Of a stretch of 64,000 nt of DNA, positions 14,521 through 22,228 are shown one piece after another; position 1 is the first letter of the stretch; the number at the start of each line of letters is the position of its first letter. The translations under genes and the position numbers were made by a program. The stretch is from a virus. The notes under the pieces were generated by a model. It did no database searches. It was not told where the DNA came from and worked only from the letters and a program-made list of their open reading frames with translations. The DNA lies in the IMG/VR virus record IMGVR_UViG_3300027793_000063, positions 1-64,000 of that record. One strand, given 5' to 3'.

Positions 14521-14790
14521 CTACACGCGAACTCCGCCGCTCGGGTTCGAGCGCGGGCTGGCAGATTCCGGTCCATGAGCTTCACCGATAGACGACGGGC
14601 GCGGCTTCGATGCGGCGCGGTGCATCAGGCGCACGCATTCTTGCAGCCAGTAGCGATATAGCCCCATGTCTCTGCTTCTGAGGGCGCGCTCTTTGCAGTT
14701 TTTCGCCATGCGGAGTTCCGCTCCCTCGTCGTCTATCACCCGAATGCAGCGAACCGCACCCACGCTGGTTTGTGTGTCTGTTTTGTTCAT
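14521..14790 (-). CDS. Hypothetical small protein with duplicated C-terminal tail
   Basis: 89 residues from ATG 14790. Basic helical core (MAKNCKERALRSRDMGLYRY) and the tail GEAHGPESASPRSNP, encoded by a 39-bp sequence identical to one at 15121-15159. Confidence 0.65.
   Translation of the reverse strand: MNKTDTQTSVGAVRCIRVIDDEGAELRMAKNCKERALRSRDMGLYRYWLQECVRLMHRAASKPRPSSIGEAHGPESASPRSNPSGGVRV
14549..14587 (-). repeat. 39-bp direct repeat, copy 1
   Basis: Identical to 15121-15159 and encoding the same C-terminal tail (GEAHGPESASPRS) in the same frame of two different genes. Confidence 0.9.
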
Positions 14791-14801
14791 AGAGTCTGTC
14801 C

Positions 14802-15098
14802 TTATTCTGGCGGTCGCTGATCCGGCGCGTTCTGTGCCTTCCTGACTGCTACCACGCAGTATCCCCTGCCGCCGACGTTTTGCAGGTCCAGATAGGCCAT
14901 CGCATCATGGACGTTTTCACGCCATGCCACGCCTGTCTTCCCGCCATCGTTTGAGACGGCGAAGATTATCCCCGGCACAGAACCAGCGCGCTGCATGGAA
15001 CCGGACCCTGCCGGTTCGCGCCGCTCTGTTTCGTAGCGTTTTTCGTTTTGCTCCACAGCGATGTCCCACGCTGATTTGTGATCGTTTTCTGGGTCCAT
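14802..15098 (-). CDS. Hypothetical small protein
   Basis: 98 residues from ATG 15098. Acidic N-terminus, then GIIFAVSNDGGKTGVAWREN and a YLDLQNVGGRGYCVVAVRKA segment. Unrecognised. Confidence 0.65.
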   Translation of the reverse strand: MDPENDHKSAWDIAVEQNEKRYETERREPAGSGSMQRAGSVPGIIFAVSNDGGKTGVAWRENVHDAMAYLDLQNVGGRGYCVVAVRKAQNAPDQRPPE

Positions 15099-15101
15099 AG
15101 G

Positions 15102-15449
15102 TCAGTGAATTTCGGGTTGAGAGCGCGGGCTGGCAGATTCCGGTCCATGAGCTTCACCGTTCGGCGCATCGTCCATGAGCGGGTTCACGGCTTTGACGGC
15201 CTCCCGCGCCCCCTCCGCCACCACCGCAAAGTATTCGTCGTATAAGTGCTCCCACTTCTTTGTTTTCAGCTTTGACCAGCAGCGAGCGATGAGTTGGTGG
15301 TCATCGCGGCTGCACCGACCGGATTTCGAGCGGAATGCCACCGCCACCACCTCCGACCGCGTGGTGTTCAAACGCACAAAGAAGTCATAGAGCGTAAGCG
15401 CCGAACCATGCGCTGATGCAGGACGGCGGGTATGGCGGTCAGCGTGCAT
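15102..15449 (-). CDS. Hypothetical protein with duplicated C-terminal tail
   Basis: 115 residues from ATG 15449, chosen for the strong AGGAGG 5 nt upstream. Basic N-terminus, central helices (CWSKLKTKKWEHLYDEYFAV), then the shared tail GEAHGPESASPRSQPEIH. Confidence 0.7.
   Translation of the reverse strand: MHADRHTRRPASAHGSALTLYDFFVRLNTTRSEVVAVAFRSKSGRCSRDDHQLIARCWSKLKTKKWEHLYDEYFAVVAEGAREAVKAVNPLMDDAPNGEAHGPESASPRSQPEIH
15121..15159 (-). repeat. 39-bp direct repeat, copy 2
   Basis: Identical to 14549-14587. Lies at the 3' end of the gene at 15102-15449. Confidence 0.9.
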
Positions 15450-15693
15450 TTGAACCTCCTGTTGGCCCGTCGCCGCATAGCTCCCCGCCGCCCCCTTCGC
15501 GGTTCGGAGCGTTTTCGAGAACGCGGTCATAGCGGCAGTGCGGGCACTCCACTAGTTCGGAGTCCATGTCTTTCTTGCAGTTGGGGCATTTCATAATTTC
15601 GATTTGTGAGCGCCGGTTGCGGCGGTCGATGGGCTTTTCGATCTCCTGCAGCAGACTCAACGCTTCTGATTCGATTTTGCCTGGCTGACTCAT
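15439..15693 (-). CDS. Zinc-ribbon small protein
   Basis: 84 residues from ATG 15693 (ATGA overlap upstream). Helical N-terminus, then CPNCKKDMDSELVECPHCRY (~35-54), a zinc ribbon like that of the gene at 13651-13911. ATG 15594 (MKCPNCKK) is a possible internal start. Gly-rich tail. Confidence 0.65.
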   Translation of the reverse strand: MSQPGKIESEALSLLQEIEKPIDRRNRRSQIEIMKCPNCKKDMDSELVECPHCRYDRVLENAPNREGGGGELCGDGPTGGSNAR

Positions 15694-16154
15694 GAGTTTG
15701 GTTTGTTGCACCTTACGGTGATGGACCTCGGATCATCCGGTCGCCCGGCCGTCGTGCACGCCACCCGAAGGGCGCAGATGGTGCACTCCACTTTCCACGC
15801 GCCGATTTCCTTGGCCGGCCACGGCAGCTGCACCACGCAGACATTGCCGTCGCCTTCGACACCGCCGGTCTGATTCAGATGGACACCTTCCGGGTAGTTC
15901 GGGTTGGCGGGGTGCTTGGCTTTCTGTCCGGTGCCAAGAAAGCGCACCAGAAACTGGTCCGGGGACCGGCGCGACGCACCCATGTTCAGCAGCAGCGGCT
16001 CGCCCGTCGCTTCACAGTAGGCCCAGTGGGTGAACTGCTGGTCGCCCAGGCCGAAGCTGCGATACTCGACGACCTCGTGCGTTCCGCCGCAGCGGGGGCA
16101 CACATCCACCTTGATGCGCACGGTCGCCGGCCATTGTTTGTCAGTTTCCGTCAT
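15690..16154 (-). CDS. Hypothetical protein with two CxxC pairs
   Basis: 154 residues from ATG 16154 (ATGA). CPRCGG at ~19-24 and CTICALRVAC near the C-terminus. The segment LPWPAKEIGAWKVECTICAL and CTTAGRP recurs out of frame at 13651-13790, so this is the intact paralogue. Confidence 0.7.
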   Translation of the reverse strand: MTETDKQWPATVRIKVDVCPRCGGTHEVVEYRSFGLGDQQFTHWAYCEATGEPLLLNMGASRRSPDQFLVRFLGTGQKAKHPANPNYPEGVHLNQTGGVEGDGNVCVVQLPWPAKEIGAWKVECTICALRVACTTAGRPDDPRSITVRCNKPNS

Positions 16155-16690
16155 GCGTTGATGAGTGTGATTCCACCGGTGAGCCGGCAGCGGGTCAATC
16201 CGCGATGCTTCAGCATGTCCGTCGTGACGCGGAACCTGGAGTCGTCCTCGTCCTGAAAGTAGGGCGTCAGGCAGTTCGTCGTGTGATTCACCGACAGCAC
16301 GAGCCGACCGCGACAGATCGGCTGGAAGTATCGCACAGTGCGATCAGCAGTCTCCTCGCTGCCTACGAGCGCCCGCAGATCCCGGCAGAACTGCCGGGCA
16401 GCTTCGGGCATGGAGACGTCGATGCGCCAGCACTCCGCATACTCCGGGACGCCGTATTCGTCTGCCAGGTCCTCCCAGCCGGAGACACAGGAGAACTCGC
16501 GCAACTCGGGGTTGAAGAATCGCAACGCAGGGTTGTCGACGAGCGATTCGCGGAACTGCTCCCATCTCATCCCGTCCAGTAGTCTGAAGGCCGTCACGAT
16601 CGGCGGCTCGGGCACAGAGGCGGGCGTGAGCAGCAGCTCGGCGGAGAGCATCCACTGCTCCTCGCGCATGGTTTTTTCGGCGTCGGTCAT
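16151..16690 (-). CDS. Hypothetical protein
   Basis: 179 residues from ATG 16690, in ATGA overlap with the upstream stop. Its leader resembles that of the gene at 972-1304 (CTCAGAAATC). Mixed alpha/beta; no family recognised. Confidence 0.75.
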   Translation of the reverse strand: MTDAEKTMREEQWMLSAELLLTPASVPEPPIVTAFRLLDGMRWEQFRESLVDNPALRFFNPELREFSCVSGWEDLADEYGVPEYAECWRIDVSMPEAARQFCRDLRALVGSEETADRTVRYFQPICRGRLVLSVNHTTNCLTPYFQDEDDSRFRVTTDMLKHRGLTRCRLTGGITLINA

Positions 16691-16902
16691 GATTTCTGAG
16701 TCTTATAGGTGTTGGCTTCCTTCTTCGGACATCCCTCGCGCAACATGGTCAGACAGCGCCGTGTGGATCTCCCCCTCTGCCCCAGGCACTCGACCACGTA
16801 GCTGCAGCGGCTGCAGGTGAGTCGCGTGCTGGGCTTCATGGCTCCATTGTCGTTCGGCAGGTCCACGCGTTCAATGCTGCAGTTGACCTGGGTGTCACTC
16901 AT
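16687..16902 (-). CDS. Small cysteine-rich protein
   Basis: 71 residues from ATG 16902, with AGGAGG upstream. Contains LTCSRCSYVVECLGQRGRST and a basic tail. Possible zinc binder. Confidence 0.65.
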   Translation of the reverse strand: MSDTQVNCSIERVDLPNDNGAMKPSTRLTCSRCSYVVECLGQRGRSTRRCLTMLREGCPKKEANTYKTQKS

Positions 16903-17095
16903 CAGCGCCCCTCCTGTTGTAGTGTGTCTCGATGAGTCGGCTGGTGTCAGCGACCCTCTTGGCAAGCTGGCAGTCCGCATGCGTCGTGAACAGCGACGTG
17001 TAGAACGCCGCGGTGTTTCCGCAGACGTCTTTCCGCGCGCGCTCCTGGGCCGACGGCGTCAGCACGATGGGCTTGTGGCAGATGGTGCAGTTCAT
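16895..17095 (-). CDS. Small zinc-binding-like protein
   Basis: 66 residues from ATG 17095 (ATGA). CTICHKPIVL at the N-terminus with a second Cys/His set (VCGNTAAFY, THADCQLAKR), reminiscent of small phage treble-clef proteins. Confidence 0.65.
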   Translation of the reverse strand: MNCTICHKPIVLTPSAQERARKDVCGNTAAFYTSLFTTHADCQLAKRVADTSRLIETHYNRRGADE

Positions 17096-17655
17096 TGTTC
17101 TCCCTCGACTGGCAGTTCTTCAGACTCGGCGAACGCGGTGACGATGAGCCGAATGGCTTGCTCGGTTTCGGCGGGATGGCTGCGGCGGCGGTCGGCATCG
17201 AGCAGAAGATTGCACAGCGCGCCATACCGCAGGGTCTGCTGGCTGCCGGGCCGGGCAGCCGCTTCGTCTGCGCAGGCCGGGCACCCCTTGGCGCAGCCGT
17301 CGGGTCCGCTTTCGTGCTCCAGCTCTGACACGTAGTCTTCGTCTCCGATTAAGAAAGCGTGCAGGAGATGTGGGGGCGACCGCCGGTCGAGATAACGCGG
17401 TATCGTTACGGCGACGTCCTCCGTGTCTTTCACAGCGCCGATCAGCCTCACGCCGCCGCCGCTGAATTCCAACGCCCGCGTGTCCTGCCTGGCCTGGTCA
17501 CTCAGTGAGGGATCCACGCGCAGTTCTCCTCCGTGTGTGAGCACCGCCTGCCGAAGCACCCGGGCGTAGAATTGCAGCGTCTCCGCCTGATTCAGCGCGT
17601 CAGCGAGCGCGGTATCCAGGTCTTTTTTCAGTTGTGCGATTCGTTCAATGGTCAT
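17092..17655 (-). CDS. Hypothetical helical protein
   Basis: 187 residues from ATG 17655, leader CTACCAACATCAAAAAC. Coiled-coil-like N-terminus (IAQLKKDLDTALADALNQAE) and a CAKGCPACADEAA motif in the middle. No family recognised. Confidence 0.75.
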   Translation of the reverse strand: MTIERIAQLKKDLDTALADALNQAETLQFYARVLRQAVLTHGGELRVDPSLSDQARQDTRALEFSGGGVRLIGAVKDTEDVAVTIPRYLDRRSPPHLLHAFLIGDEDYVSELEHESGPDGCAKGCPACADEAAARPGSQQTLRYGALCNLLLDADRRRSHPAETEQAIRLIVTAFAESEELPVEGEQ

Positions 17656-17673
17656 GTTTTTGATGTTGGTAGT

Positions 17674-17955
17674 TCATGCTGCGCTCACCTTGAATGCGAG
17701 GGTCTTCCCGCGTGTCTGGCATCGCCAACCGGACGTAACGCACATCACTCCCTGTCCCAGCGCCGGCATGACGGTGCGAAAGGTGTTGACCTCCGACAGC
17801 GTCAGCTCCACGCAGTCGCCAATCTCCATGTGGCGCGCGAGCCGCACCATGTCCATCACCTTGCGATGCCGGCGCTTCTCCGGTCTGCCGGTCGGCAGCT
17901 CCATACCCTTGTGGATGACGTAGTCCATCTTGTCTCCGCCGATGGTGAAGCTCAT
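17674..17955 (-). CDS. Hypothetical small protein
   Basis: 93 residues from ATG 17955 (ATGA, with GGAGG upstream). Basic middle (TGRPEKRRHRKVMDMVRLAR) and a beta-rich end. Unrecognised. Confidence 0.65.
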   Translation of the reverse strand: MSFTIGGDKMDYVIHKGMELPTGRPEKRRHRKVMDMVRLARHMEIGDCVELTLSEVNTFRTVMPALGQGVMCVTSGWRCQTRGKTLAFKVSAA

Positions 17956-18143
17956 CCGCGTTCCACCTCCCTGATCTCGCCCGTCTCCGTGTTCTTCCAC
18001 CTCTCGATGAAATAGGGCGTCGTATGGAGCGGCCACAGCCAGTTCGGCCCTTCATATCCCGTGGACTCGATCTCCACCAGCTCCCAACCGTCCTTCCAGG
18101 CCCACTTCCACCAAGCGATCCACCGCATGACGAGACGCTTCAC
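17952..18143 (-). CDS. Trp-rich small protein, GTG start
   Basis: 63 residues from GTG 18143, which forms a GTGA overlap with the upstream stop. Begins VKRLVMRWIAWWKWAWKDGW and is strikingly Trp-rich, possibly membrane-associated. Ends FIERWKNTETGEIREVERG. Confidence 0.6.
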   Translation of the reverse strand: MKRLVMRWIAWWKWAWKDGWELVEIESTGYEGPNWLWPLHTTPYFIERWKNTETGEIREVERG

Positions 18144-18829
18144 GGCTGCGCTCCCTTGTTGGTCGACACGTGCTCCGCGATACCGAGGCAGAGTCGGGTC
18201 AGCTCTTCCCAGTCGTTGACCTCGTTCATGAACTCCCGGCACGGTCCGTCGTAAGGTTTCGCGGTGTGCGGAATTCCCTGCGCGAAGGCATGCCCGGTCG
18301 CGTAGAATACGGTTGCGTCCGTGAACGGGACAGGGCCGACGTGGATCAACATTCCACCTGACCAGTCGCGCGAGTACCAGTCCGTCGATCTGTCGCGGGC
18401 AGCCCAACGGTCCTTTTCGTCGCCGCACACCTCTGACCACCACCACGAGGCCCCGAGACCAAGTCCGTCTCGAAAGCGCTTGACCCGCAGTATGCGCGGA
18501 TCGTTCATCTCCTCGTCCGTCCAGCCAGCGTAAGAGTAAGCGCGTTTGCTTTGAATTGTCTCCTGATACCAGGTGAACGACCTCGGCTTGTAGAAGAACG
18601 AGAGCGGCAGGTTCAGCACCTCGTCTGTCCGCACATACAGGTTCAGGTCGTGGAAGTTGTCGCGCAGCATGAACGTCAGCCCCGGCATGGTGATGGTCGG
18701 GACCGGCAGGATGATGCTCTTGCTCGTGTGCGAGTGGTTGATGTCGACGGCAGCGGCGTTGAGATGCTGCGCGAGCTGGTGTATCTGTCCGATTTGCTGT
18801 AGCGCAGCAGGGTGTGTAAACTGGATCAT
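18140..18829 (-). CDS. Hypothetical protein
   Basis: 229 residues. ATG 18829 is preferred over GTG 18859 because it makes the usual ATGA overlap with the upstream stop. Aromatic-rich, with GLGASWWWSEVCG and a STDWYSRDWSGGMLIHVGPV stretch. No family recognised. Confidence 0.75.
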   Translation of the reverse strand: MIQFTHPAALQQIGQIHQLAQHLNAAAVDINHSHTSKSIILPVPTITMPGLTFMLRDNFHDLNLYVRTDEVLNLPLSFFYKPRSFTWYQETIQSKRAYSYAGWTDEEMNDPRILRVKRFRDGLGLGASWWWSEVCGDEKDRWAARDRSTDWYSRDWSGGMLIHVGPVPFTDATVFYATGHAFAQGIPHTAKPYDGPCREFMNEVNDWEELTRLCLGIAEHVSTNKGAQP

Positions 18830-19110
18830 TTGTGTGATTTGGGTCTGAGTTTCGGCCACTCCTGCGGCAGCATAAGCTGCACGCCGGTGATGTCGCGCTC
18901 GGTAGGGAGCGGGAGCGCCTCGGGTTCATCGGTAGGGAGCGGGAGCGCCTCGGGTTCATCGGTAGGGAGCGGGAGCGCCTCCGGTTCTGGAGCGGACGCA
19001 GGAGGAGCTACGATCTCCGGTGTATCCTCCGGGAAGGTGGCGATCTGCCAGATGAGCAATACCCAACAGGCGATGATGCCGCCGCATGCGTAAGATGTCT
19101 TGCGGTTCAT
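18826..19110 (-). CDS. Small membrane-anchored protein with Pro-rich repeats
   Basis: 94 residues from ATG 19110. One N-terminal membrane span (GGIIACWVLLIWQIATF), then three copies of PEALPLPTDE encoded by a 30-bp tandem repeat. The anchor plus stiff Pro/Glu spacer resembles a spanin- or tether-like layout, but no lipobox or coiled coil is present, so no function is assigned. Confidence 0.75.
   Translation of the reverse strand: MNRKTSYACGGIIACWVLLIWQIATFPEDTPEIVAPPASAPEPEALPLPTDEPEALPLPTDEPEALPLPTERDITGVQLMLPQEWPKLRPKSHK
18901..18980 (-). repeat. 30-bp tandem repeat inside a coding region
   Basis: Two exact copies at 18901-18930 and 18931-18960 and a partial third to 18980. The unit is a multiple of three, so it adds ten residues per copy without breaking the frame. 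Confidence 0.95.
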
Positions 19111-19493
19111 TTACGTGTTCGCTTTTGCGGTTCCTTGGACGTCGCACCGAAGGCTCTCTCTCGGTTGGCCAGCTTCAGCAGTTCGCCGGGCGTAGTGGCG
19201 TTTCCCACTTCGTCCGGCGCGACGTCTTCCAGCAGCATCGGAATGACGACGTCCAGCCGCCATTCCATCACCGGCGCTACATACAGTTCGCCCTCCCAGT
19301 ATCCGAAGTCCAGGATGTCACCACTCTGCGGCTCGCAGCCCCAGAACATACAGAACTCTTCGATGTCGAATCGGTCAATGGTCTTCAGCTCGTCGGTGCC
19401 GTAGTAGTCGGACCTGACTCTGTTGACGATCCCATCTTCAGGGCTTACGCGCAGCTCGCCGTTTGACGAGTAGATGATGATCTCTTGCATCAT
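19107..19493 (-). CDS. Hypothetical acidic protein
   Basis: 128 residues from ATG 19493 (ATGA; a second Met follows). Contains DRFDIEEFCMFWGCEPQSGD and FGYWEGELYVAPV, with a basic tail. Unrecognised. Confidence 0.7.
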   Translation of the reverse strand: MMQEIIIYSSNGELRVSPEDGIVNRVRSDYYGTDELKTIDRFDIEEFCMFWGCEPQSGDILDFGYWEGELYVAPVMEWRLDVVIPMLLEDVAPDEVGNATTPGELLKLANRERAFGATSKEPQKRTRK

Positions 19494-19942
19494 CTGCGCA
19501 TGCTGAGGTCGTCGCACAGTGCCCCGACCGTGGGGAACCCCTGACTGAAGTCCACCGAGTAGTTGAACCCGTGATACGGGTAACGCTGCGACTGGAAGGC
19601 CACATACCATTCGCCTTCTTCGCCGTCCTTCACCGCCAGTGTCCAGTCGCCGGCGCTGCTGCAAGTCTCGACGGATTGGACCTCCGCAAACCCCAGCTCC
19701 TCGAAGAACTGGTAGTAGCTCCCCGCGCCGGCGCCGGGCACCGCGACACCCCGCCCGTCGCGCAGGAGGTCGTAGGCGCCCTCCTTGGTCTCGATCTTCT
19801 CTCCGCCGGGGCGCACAGTCCCGTTGTCGTTCCACGGCGCCGTGTAGAGCGCCCCGAGGCCATGCGGCTGCTCCGCGATTCCGGTTGCGTGTTCTGCGAT
19901 CATCCGCGCGAGGACTTCGCTGTGAGTTTTTGACATCATCAT
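19490..19942 (-). CDS. Hypothetical protein
   Basis: 150 residues from ATG 19942 (three Met codons in a row or nearly so: MMMSKTHSEVL). Contains GAGAGSYYQFFEELGFAEVQ and a beta-rich C-terminal part. Unrecognised. Confidence 0.75.
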   Translation of the reverse strand: MMMSKTHSEVLARMIAEHATGIAEQPHGLGALYTAPWNDNGTVRPGGEKIETKEGAYDLLRDGRGVAVPGAGAGSYYQFFEELGFAEVQSVETCSSAGDWTLAVKDGEEGEWYVAFQSQRYPYHGFNYSVDFSQGFPTVGALCDDLSMRR

Positions 19943-19951
19943 GGGTTTGGG

Positions 19952-20197
19952 TTAACCGGCAGCATCGCCGGAGGTGTTACAAGGAACCATCGAATCTGGA
20001 CATCGCCAGATGTACACGGCGCCGTCCGGCGACACGATCTTCCTCGGTGCGATCTGCTCCAGTTCCAATACCCGCGAGATGAATATCTCCCTCTCCTTGC
20101 AGAGCATCACGATAATATCCTCCAGGGAGCGTCCGCGTCGCAGCATGCTGTAGACGACGACGTTTGTGCGCTTGATGCGTTCGAACTCGTCGCTCAT
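19952..20197 (-). CDS. Hypothetical small protein
   Basis: 81 residues from ATG 20197 (ATGA). Helical (MSDEFERIKRTNVVVYSMLR, then SLEDIIVMLCKEREIFISRV) with a beta end. Unrecognised. Confidence 0.65.
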   Translation of the reverse strand: MSDEFERIKRTNVVVYSMLRRGRSLEDIIVMLCKEREIFISRVLELEQIAPRKIVSPDGAVYIWRCPDSMVPCNTSGDAAG

Positions 20198-20505
20198 GGT
20201 GTCTTCTCCACCGCTTGCGCCCTCACAAGGATGGCGCGGTATGCCCTCGCAAGGATGGCGCGGTATGCTATGTAGGTCTTGCGTGCGCCCCGCACGCCTT
20301 CGTCGGCGTCGGACTCGCAATTCCGCATACCCTCCTCGAACCCGTTGATCATGTCCCAGACGAGCTGTTTCAGATCGGTCACGCGCTTCTCCATAAGCCG
20401 GGCGTGTTTGCGCATCTCAGCGTAATGATCCCCGTGTCCATGCTCGCACTGGTTGGCGAGCCGAGTGTCGAGACGGTCGGTCAGTGGCGAACGAGAGACG
20501 CTCAT
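20194..20505 (-). CDS. Helical protein with tandem repeat; EHGHG family
   Basis: 103 residues from ATG 20505. The N-terminus MSVSRSPLTDRLDTRLANQC then EHGHGDHYAEMR matches the gene at 23128-23427 (MSVSQSAINGCLL, RFEHGHGADLEIR), so the two are paralogues. Near the end a 24-bp tandem duplication gives YRAILARAYRAILVRA. Confidence 0.7.
   Translation of the reverse strand: MSVSRSPLTDRLDTRLANQCEHGHGDHYAEMRKHARLMEKRVTDLKQLVWDMINGFEEGMRNCESDADEGVRGARKTYIAYRAILARAYRAILVRAQAVEKTP
20221..20268 (-). repeat. 24-bp tandem duplication in coding sequence
   Basis: 20221-20244 and 20245-20268 differ at one base. In frame, adding eight residues to the protein at 20194-20505. Confidence 0.92.
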
Positions 20506-20960
20506 GGTGCCTCCTCCGCCAAGTGAACGGGAGGCTCGACCCCCAGTCGTCTCAGCACGAGGTCCGCGCCCTCGCGCATACAGGTGACGTCGCCGTTCGT
20601 GAATGCCTCGTTGGTGACGCGAAGCGTCATCTGACAGTCCATCGACACGCTCTTCAGCATGTCAACAGCGGCCTCCTTCTCCGCCTCCAACTCCTTAATG
20701 CGCCGGTTCGCTTCATCGGTCTGCTTGTGCGATTCCTCCAAGGCGAAGCACTTGAGGTGGAAGTCCCTTTTCAGTGTCCCGTGCTGGTATGCGATTTCCT
20801 CAAGGCACTCGATGCGCCGGTGCTGCCCTACAATGATCGCGTAGAGCGACTCTTCGTAAAGAGTGCTCCCGGTGTAGACTCCATCGAGGATGTTCGCCAG
20901 GGTCGATGGACGCAGCCCGTCGAGCCCGCAGTCGTCCGCGATCTCTTTGATGGTTTTCAC
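20502..20960 (-). CDS. Coiled-coil hypothetical protein, GTG start
   Basis: 152 residues from GTG 20960 (GTGA overlap upstream). Starts KTIKEIADDCGLDGLRPSTL, then a long coiled coil (ESHKQTDEANRRIKELEAEK). The N-terminus could be a small HTH-like segment. Confidence 0.7.
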   Translation of the reverse strand: MKTIKEIADDCGLDGLRPSTLANILDGVYTGSTLYEESLYAIIVGQHRRIECLEEIAYQHGTLKRDFHLKCFALEESHKQTDEANRRIKELEAEKEAAVDMLKSVSMDCQMTLRVTNEAFTNGDVTCMREGADLVLRRLGVEPPVHLAEEAP

Positions 20961-21241
20961 TGAGCTTCCTCCGTGTGGTCGACTTCCTCATCTGTCTCTG
21001 CCACGAGCAACAGCTCGCGCTCCAGCCACAGAGCACCCTCCGAGTCCACGAAGATGCGTTGACCGCAAGCGACCCGCGTCTCCTGCGCATCCCAGTCCAC
21101 GTCGGTCGTGCCTTCGTAGTCGATGTCATACCGTCCGTCGACTTGCGGCGCTTCGATGCCGGCATTGACGATTTGCGCCACGCCCGAGATCCGCTCCTCG
21201 GTGCCGACGATGTCCTTCCCTGTTGGGGATTGTAACTTCAT
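20957..21241 (-). CDS. Hypothetical acidic protein
   Basis: 94 residues from ATG 21241 (ATGA). Beta-rich and acidic (GRYDIDYEGTTDVDWDAQET). Unrecognised. Confidence 0.65.
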   Translation of the reverse strand: MKLQSPTGKDIVGTEERISGVAQIVNAGIEAPQVDGRYDIDYEGTTDVDWDAQETRVACGQRIFVDSEGALWLERELLLVAETDEEVDHTEEAQ

Positions 21242-21561
21242 GGTTGAGTTTCTTTTTTACGATAGTCCACGTAGGCCACCGGGTAGAGGAACCGGCTGGG
21301 GGCATCCCCGAGCCGGAACCCTGCCTCCTCCACTTTGGAGAGAGGCCAGCTGTTGCTCGGCCCCATCGCCAGCACGCTGAGATGGCCGCAGTGTGAGCTG
21401 TCCATCTGCAGACACTCGAACAAGACGAGGGCCTCCTTGTCCGGATATCTGGCGGCCATCTCCATGATTGAGGCATGGGTTGACGGGGCCATCTTTTCCA
21501 AGAGATCGAAGATGGTGATCTCCTTCACTTCCCCGGAAACTGGGTTGATGAGTTTGTTCAT
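21238..21561 (-). CDS. Hypothetical protein
   Basis: 107 residues from ATG 21561 (ATGA). Helical start (TIFDLLEKMAPSTHASIMEM), Cys/His in the middle, ends FLYPVAYVDYRKKETQP. Unrecognised. Confidence 0.7.
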   Translation of the reverse strand: MNKLINPVSGEVKEITIFDLLEKMAPSTHASIMEMAARYPDKEALVLFECLQMDSSHCGHLSVLAMGPSNSWPLSKVEEAGFRLGDAPSRFLYPVAYVDYRKKETQP

Positions 21562-21791
21562 TTTTTGTTCTGCTGTTCTGTGTATTGCTCCAGTGCGCTC
21601 GACGTCGGACCAAACGACTCTCCGAGCAGGAAGCTGATGTGTCCGATGATGCACTTCAGGGACGGCTCGCAGCGAAGTGCCGCCGGTCCGTTCGCATACT
21701 CCTTCACAGCCGCGCCGAGCGCGATGAGAAGTCCAGCGACGTTCTGTGCGCCCGCGTTGCAGTGGTCAGCCAGATCGGTGAGTTTGCTCAT
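21558..21791 (-). CDS. Hypothetical small protein
   Basis: 77 residues from ATG 21791 (ATGA). Hydrophobic Ala-rich helix (VAGLLIALGAAVKEYANG) that might be amphipathic or membrane-associated. Unrecognised. Confidence 0.65.
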   Translation of the reverse strand: MSKLTDLADHCNAGAQNVAGLLIALGAAVKEYANGPAALRCEPSLKCIIGHISFLLGESFGPTSSALEQYTEQQNKK

Positions 21792-22060
21792 TTGCGCACC
21801 CCCACAGGCTGACCAGCCAAACTGATCCGGTGATACTCGTCGCAGCTCCAGACGACCCCATACCACCGGAAGCCGCGGGCGCGACCGTTCATCCCGTGCC
21901 ACTTGGACTTCTTTTCCGGCGCGCACTGCTTGGTCTTTTGCGCCGCCATCTCATCGGCGATGCGCTGCGCCTTGGCACGATCCGCAATCACCTGCTCACC
22001 GCTGTCGCTCAGCAGGAAGCCAAGGCCGAGCTTGATCGGCAGTCTGGTTACGGTGCCCAT
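21788..22060 (-). CDS. Hypothetical small protein
   Basis: 90 residues from ATG 22060, with AAGGAG upstream. Helical middle (ADRAKAQRIADEMAAQKTKQ) and a Trp/Tyr-rich end. Overlaps the upstream small gene by 13 bp. Confidence 0.65.
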   Translation of the reverse strand: MGTVTRLPIKLGLGFLLSDSGEQVIADRAKAQRIADEMAAQKTKQCAPEKKSKWHGMNGRARGFRWYGVVWSCDEYHRISLAGQPVGVRK

Positions 22061-22227
22061 TGCGGACTCCTTTCGGCGCGTGCGCGGATCTGTCTGAGAT
22101 GCGCGTGCCACTCCCTCCTGTGTATCCAGCCGCCGTAAGGGGCGGCGATGAATCCGCGCCCACGCATTACCGCGTTGTGGCGACGCTCGCGCTCCAACGC
22201 GGCGATGTCTTCTTCGTGTGTGGTCAT
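22048..22227 (-). CDS. Very small basic protein
   Basis: 59 residues from ATG 22227: MTTHEEDIAALERERRHNAV, then RGRGFIAAPYGGWIHRREWH, ending in TAA. A start right at the end of the preceding gene and a ribosome site for the next gene inside its 3' end fit a coupled series. Confidence 0.6.
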   Translation of the reverse strand: MTTHEEDIAALERERRHNAVMRGRGFIAAPYGGWIHRREWHAHLRQIRARAERSPQWAP

Positions 22228-22228
22228 A

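Noticed and set aside
14521-15159. Insertion sequence bounded by the 39-bp repeats
   Set aside because: No transposase, no terminal inverted repeats, and the repeats are in-frame gene ends in direct orientation.
18901-18980. Regular 30-bp repeats considered as a CRISPR array
   Set aside because: Copies are directly adjacent with no spacers, and they encode an in-frame peptide repeat.
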